Of a DNA stretch of 58,223 nt, positions 55,707-58,223 are shown in pieces. Numbering within the stretch: position 1 is the stretch's first letter; the number at the start of each line of letters is the position of its first letter. The stretch is from Gammaproteobacteria bacterium. Its GTDB lineage: Bacteria; Pseudomonadota; Gammaproteobacteria; Pseudomonadales; Azotimanducaceae. The stretch covers positions 1 through 58,223 of the forward strand of contig JAPUIA010000293.1 in NCBI GenBank assembly GCA_027297435.1, given 5' to 3'. Position numbers and translations under genes: made by a program. The notes below the pieces were generated by a model, which saw nothing but the letters and a program-made list of their open reading frames with translations, was not told the origin of the DNA and did no database searches.

Positions 55707-56415
55707 GGAGTACGCCGGCGCAGCGCCGGTGACGGGCGAGCTCGCCAACGAGGAGTGGGAGACCGACCAGGCCGAGGCGCTGACGCTCAGCTACGAGATC
55801 GACGACACTTATCGGCTCGAAATGCTTCCGGCGGCGCTGCACCCTTCGATTCCGCTTTACGCACAGATCATGGTGCGCTCGCACGGATCGAGCCCGGTCG
55901 GCGCGTTCAATCTTGCAGAGGTGCGCCTGATGACGAGGGCCGGTTCGCACTATGGCGGGTACACAATCGGCGCTTTTGCCAACACCACGGAGTCGGTTGA
56001 GTTCTTGCGTACCCGTTACGGTTGGGCGGTGAGTCTGGGCGACATCGCTCTGAACCAGCGCCATTTCGGTGCGCGCGCGCATGTCGAAGTGGATGGGCGC
56101 TGTGTGCTCGACATGTCCATCGTGCATCCGCAACCGATCACGCCGGGCGACTTCCTGGTGATCGCCGGATTTCATCTCGCTCGAGTCGGTTCGGATCTGC
56201 GCCTGATCCAATCCGAACCGTCATACGAAATCGAGATGATCCAGCGAGGCAAGCCCCGGCTCACGAGCATCGATACCGAAGCTTTCGGCGACGTTCGTGT
56301 CCGACCGCAAAACCCGATCGTCGCGACGTATCTGAAAGGGAGTTTCAAGCTAGGACGCGTGCGCTACTTGATCGATCCAACGCGACCCGCCACAGAGGGG
56401 ACCGAGCAGATCTAG
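55678..56415 (+). CDS. Acetoacetate-decarboxylase-like protein
   Basis: 245 residues. The fold signature of the acetoacetate decarboxylase family is visible as LPAALHPSIPLYAQIMVRS, PVGAFNLAEVRLMTRAGSHYGGYTIGAFANT and ESVEFLRTRYGWAV. At the position of the Schiff-base lysine the sequence reads RYGWAVSLGDI and I see no equivalent lysine, so ordinary decarboxylation is doubtful. It starts inside the end of the LLM gene and is probably cotranslated with it, forming a two-gene catabolic unit of unknown substrate. Confidence 0.55.
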   Translation: MPIYGTLALEEYAGAAPVTGELANEEWETDQAEALTLSYEIDDTYRLEMLPAALHPSIPLYAQIMVRSHGSSPVGAFNLAEVRLMTRAGSHYGGYTIGAFANTTESVEFLRTRYGWAVSLGDIALNQRHFGARAHVEVDGRCVLDMSIVHPQPITPGDFLVIAGFHLARVGSDLRLIQSEPSYEIEMIQRGKPRLTSIDTEAFGDVRVRPQNPIVATYLKGSFKLGRVRYLIDPTRPATEGTEQI

Positions 56416-56671
56416 AGCTTAGCCCGAGCTATTAACGGGTCGTACGGTGTCTTTGTTTTGGTTACCTGCTTGCTGCGTTTGATGTCCGACAGCTCGCGGA
56501 CACGCGCAACGAGATCTTCTCAGTCGATTGGTTGGGTTGGCGCGGTTGCACCCGTGTGGGTTCGTTCAGACATGGTTAGCTCCGGTTGGAGCTAGTCAGG
56601 TCTGCCGATTGGTCTCCCAATCTAGAACTCGAAACTCCGGATCGGGAGAACGTGTAAGTAGTCGTTTTTAT
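56416..56671. other. Noncoding region with four hairpins
   Basis: No convincing gene. Compact stem-loops: TGTCCG/CGGACA (56483-56502), TAGCTCC/GGAGCTA with GGTT loop (56577-56594), GATTGG/CCAATC with TCTC loop (56607-56622), and an imperfect CTCC...GGGAG dyad (about 56634-56649). Their density suggests a structured RNA or repeat remnants beside the integration site. Confidence 0.4.
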
Positions 56672-56735
56672 TGGTGCCTGGGGAGAGACTCGAACTCTCA
56701 CTTAGTTACCTAAACCAGATTTTTAGTCTTATTCG
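56672..56735 (-). repeat. 3' fragment of a class II tRNA (Leu-like), putative attachment site
   Basis: On the minus strand the sequence contains an anticodon-loop-like CTAAAAA, the stem half TCTGG, a long variable arm TTTAG-GTAA-CTAAG, a perfect T-arm GAGAG-TTCGAGT-CTCTC, and the acceptor end with CCAGGCACCA. The long variable arm marks a Leu or Ser tRNA; AAAATC after the loop favours Leu(UAA). The 5' half (acceptor 5' strand, D-arm, most of the anticodon 5' strand) is absent. This is the usual trace of tyrosine-integrase insertion at a tRNA gene. Confidence 0.75.
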
Positions 56736-56869
56736 TAACCCTTCTGACAACCCTTTGAAAACCAATCCCTTGGCGCTGGAAGCTCCAAAAACACTGCGTT
56801 TTCACTGGTCTGTAGCACGTTGTGGTTGGTATCTGCTTGTTACTGGTTGTATACTGATATTCCCTAAAA

Positions 56870-56891
56870 GCGGGGCACCGGCGGGGCACCG
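56870..56891 (+). repeat. Tandem 11-bp repeat before the integrase start
   Basis: GCGGGGCACCG occurs twice in perfect tandem (56870-56880, 56881-56891), ending two bases before the integrase ATG. It takes the place of a ribosome site. Integrase binding or autoregulation is a reasonable guess. Confidence 0.6.
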
Positions 56892-56893
56892 AA

Positions 56894-58180
56894 ATGTCAG
56901 GCACCAAATTCAAGTTCACGACCCCCAAAATTCGCGGACTTCAGCCCGACTCAAAGAAGCGCCGATATCTGTATGACGAGCAACTGCCAGGTCTTGGCCT
57001 CACGGTCACTCCTAAGGGCACCAAGAGCTTCTTTCTGCAGGTGGGTCGGGATAAGGCGAAGCGCCGAATCGCGCTAACCGACGCGGCATCATCGCGTCCT
57101 TCGTCGCGATTCCCAGACATCACAGTCGAGATCGCGCGGCAACGTGCCGCGAACATGTTGTCCAAGATCGAGCGGGGCACCGACCCGATACAGGAGAAGC
57201 GAGGCAACACCGACCCAGACGAGCTAACCGTCCAGCAGGCCTTTGACGAGTACAAGGCCGAGAAGCCTTCGCTCAGAGAGAGCACCATCAAGGCCTACGA
57301 AGACGCTATGAATCCCGTGTTGGGCGACTGGATGGACCGTAAGCTCTTCAGCATCACGCCGAAAGAGGTGCTCAATTGTCATAATGGCTATGGGTCCAAA
57401 TCCCAGGCTAAACACGCCATGCGAGCTCTCAGAGCCGTCTACAACCATCACATACGTATCAATCAACTGGACAAGGCCAATCCCGTAGCCATCGCCTTTG
57501 CAGGTGATGGCAAGGACGCTCCAAAACTCAACTTCAAGAAGCGGCGTAAGACCCTGATCGAGGATGGCTCCCTCGCTGAGTGGTTCGATGCTGTTGAAGC
57601 CCTACCCGACGCCGGTGAGAGGTCTACGTGGCGGGGCGACGTTGCTCGAGACTTGTTTCTCTTCCAACTTTTCACTGGACTCAGAAGTAAGAGCGAGTGT
57701 GCATCCCTTGAATGGGACCAAGTCGACCTTCGCAAGAAAACGGTCACGTATGAAGAAACGAAGACAACGGATAAAGACGACGACGATGTGGTCATTCCAC
57801 TCAACTCCGAAGCGATCAAAATTCTAAGGAAACGCCCCAAAGGTAGGCACGTGTTCCAAGTAGGGGATCGCTGGCTGGATGATGTGAGGAGTTACATTGA
57901 AAAGGTGCGCGCCGTCACCGGCTCGAACTGGACACCCTACGACTCGAGACGGACGTTTTTGAGTCAGGGTGAAGCCGCAGAAGTGCCTATGCTGACGCTC
58001 AAGAGGTTGGTTAACCACGCAACAGCCGAGCATGACGTAACGGCGGGGTACATCACGCCTTCGCTTGAAGACATGAGGAAACAATCAGAACGGATTGCCC
58101 TTCGTATTCTGAAGAAGGCCAAACGCTCAAAACAGGCTTTTGGCAAAGTCGTGGCGCTCAGGGATATGGCGTGTACTTAG
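56894..58180 (+). CDS. Tyrosine-type site-specific integrase
   Basis: 428 residues with the DUF4102/phage-integrase layout: an N-terminal arm-binding domain (LYDEQLPGLGLTVTPKGTKSF), a SAM-like core-binding domain (about 110-205) and a catalytic domain. Active-site residues: Arg in FTGLRSKSECASLEWDQVD, Arg in PYDSRRTFL (where the usual His three before it is Tyr), His in LVNHATAEHD and the probable nucleophile Tyr in TAGYITPS. It likely integrates the element at the adjacent tRNA fragment; the gene reads away from that site. Phage or genomic-island origin cannot be distinguished because the element continues past the window. Confidence 0.92.
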   Translation: MSGTKFKFTTPKIRGLQPDSKKRRYLYDEQLPGLGLTVTPKGTKSFFLQVGRDKAKRRIALTDAASSRPSSRFPDITVEIARQRAANMLSKIERGTDPIQEKRGNTDPDELTVQQAFDEYKAEKPSLRESTIKAYEDAMNPVLGDWMDRKLFSITPKEVLNCHNGYGSKSQAKHAMRALRAVYNHHIRINQLDKANPVAIAFAGDGKDAPKLNFKKRRKTLIEDGSLAEWFDAVEALPDAGERSTWRGDVARDLFLFQLFTGLRSKSECASLEWDQVDLRKKTVTYEETKTTDKDDDDVVIPLNSEAIKILRKRPKGRHVFQVGDRWLDDVRSYIEKVRAVTGSNWTPYDSRRTFLSQGEAAEVPMLTLKRLVNHATAEHDVTAGYITPSLEDMRKQSERIALRILKKAKRSKQAFGKVVALRDMACT

Positions 58181-58223
58181 ATAGCCCGCCCGATGGATGC
58201 CTCGGGAAACCCAGCCAGTGGGG

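Noticed and set aside
56577-56594. TAGCTCC/GGAGCTA stem as a terminator for the ADC-like gene
   Set aside because: It lies 160 bp after the stop and is not followed by a T-tract.
56672-56735. Complete tRNA-Leu gene
   Set aside because: The 5' acceptor strand and D-arm are missing and the anticodon stem is unpaired on the 5' side, so it is only a fragment.

Overview
The window looks like a chromosomal segment of a free-living, piliated gammaproteobacterium. G+C is moderately high by eye. The gene order matches Pseudomonas-type synteny in several blocks (pilY1-pilY2 near fimT and pilRS, then bamD/rluD/pgeF; ilvI-ilvH-ilvC-pssA-msrP-msrQ; pepA-holC-valS; lptF-lptG), but the accessory genes and the fused carboxylase argue against Pseudomonas itself. 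I cannot name the genus. Almost all of the window is coding.

Layout. 1-12985: type IV pilus and c-di-GMP. A giant PilY1 with a tandem Ig/cadherin-like array (5' end outside the window) is followed by a PilY2-like protein, an HD-GYP protein and an EAL protein, then fimT and the PilR/PilS two-component pair on the other strand. 13079-16349: bamD divergent from rluD-pgeF; rluD carries an apparent single-base frameshift and a triplicated start region. 16544-22650: branched-chain amino acid synthesis (ilvI, ilvH, ilvC), pssA, methionine sulfoxide repair (msrP, msrQ) and phhB. 22657-27262: DAHP synthase, a HolD-like protein, rimI, prfC and a SirB1-type protein. 27283-35921: a lipid/acyl-CoA locus. 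moaB-thiolase-fabY run leftward, and divergent from them is a 1642-residue single-chain acetyl-CoA carboxylase-like protein with the unusual order CT(alpha-like)-linker-CT(beta-like)-BC-BCCP. 35804-43282: a TSUP transporter with a LysR regulator, hemH, hisH-hisF, a quinone oxidoreductase, a 2-hydroxyacyl-CoA lyase and an orphan protein. 43320-50949: valS, a small acidic protein, holC, a MITE-like element, pepA, lptF-lptG. 50955-56415: an RDD protein, a secreted amidohydrolase, tiny membrane proteins, a crotonase pseudogene, a DUF6316-like protein, and a luciferase-like flavoprotein paired with an acetoacetate-decarboxylase-like protein. 56672-58180: a 3' fragment of a class II tRNA (an attachment site) and a tyrosine integrase, which mark the start of an integrated element running off the right edge.

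How it fits together. The left block couples a surface-exposed pilus adhesin to c-di-GMP turnover. The centre couples malonyl-CoA production (fused carboxylase) with its use by a FabY-type initiating ketoacyl synthase and a thiolase. Housekeeping genes for envelope biogenesis (BamD, LptFG, PssA), translation (ValS, RF3, RimI, RluD) and replication (HolC, HolD-like) lie between. The least explained features are the fused carboxylase, the short in-frame tandem repeats at the 5' ends of rluD and ilvC, the inverted-repeat element between pepA and holC that supplies the pepA stop codon, and the 21-bp palindrome between bamD and rluD.
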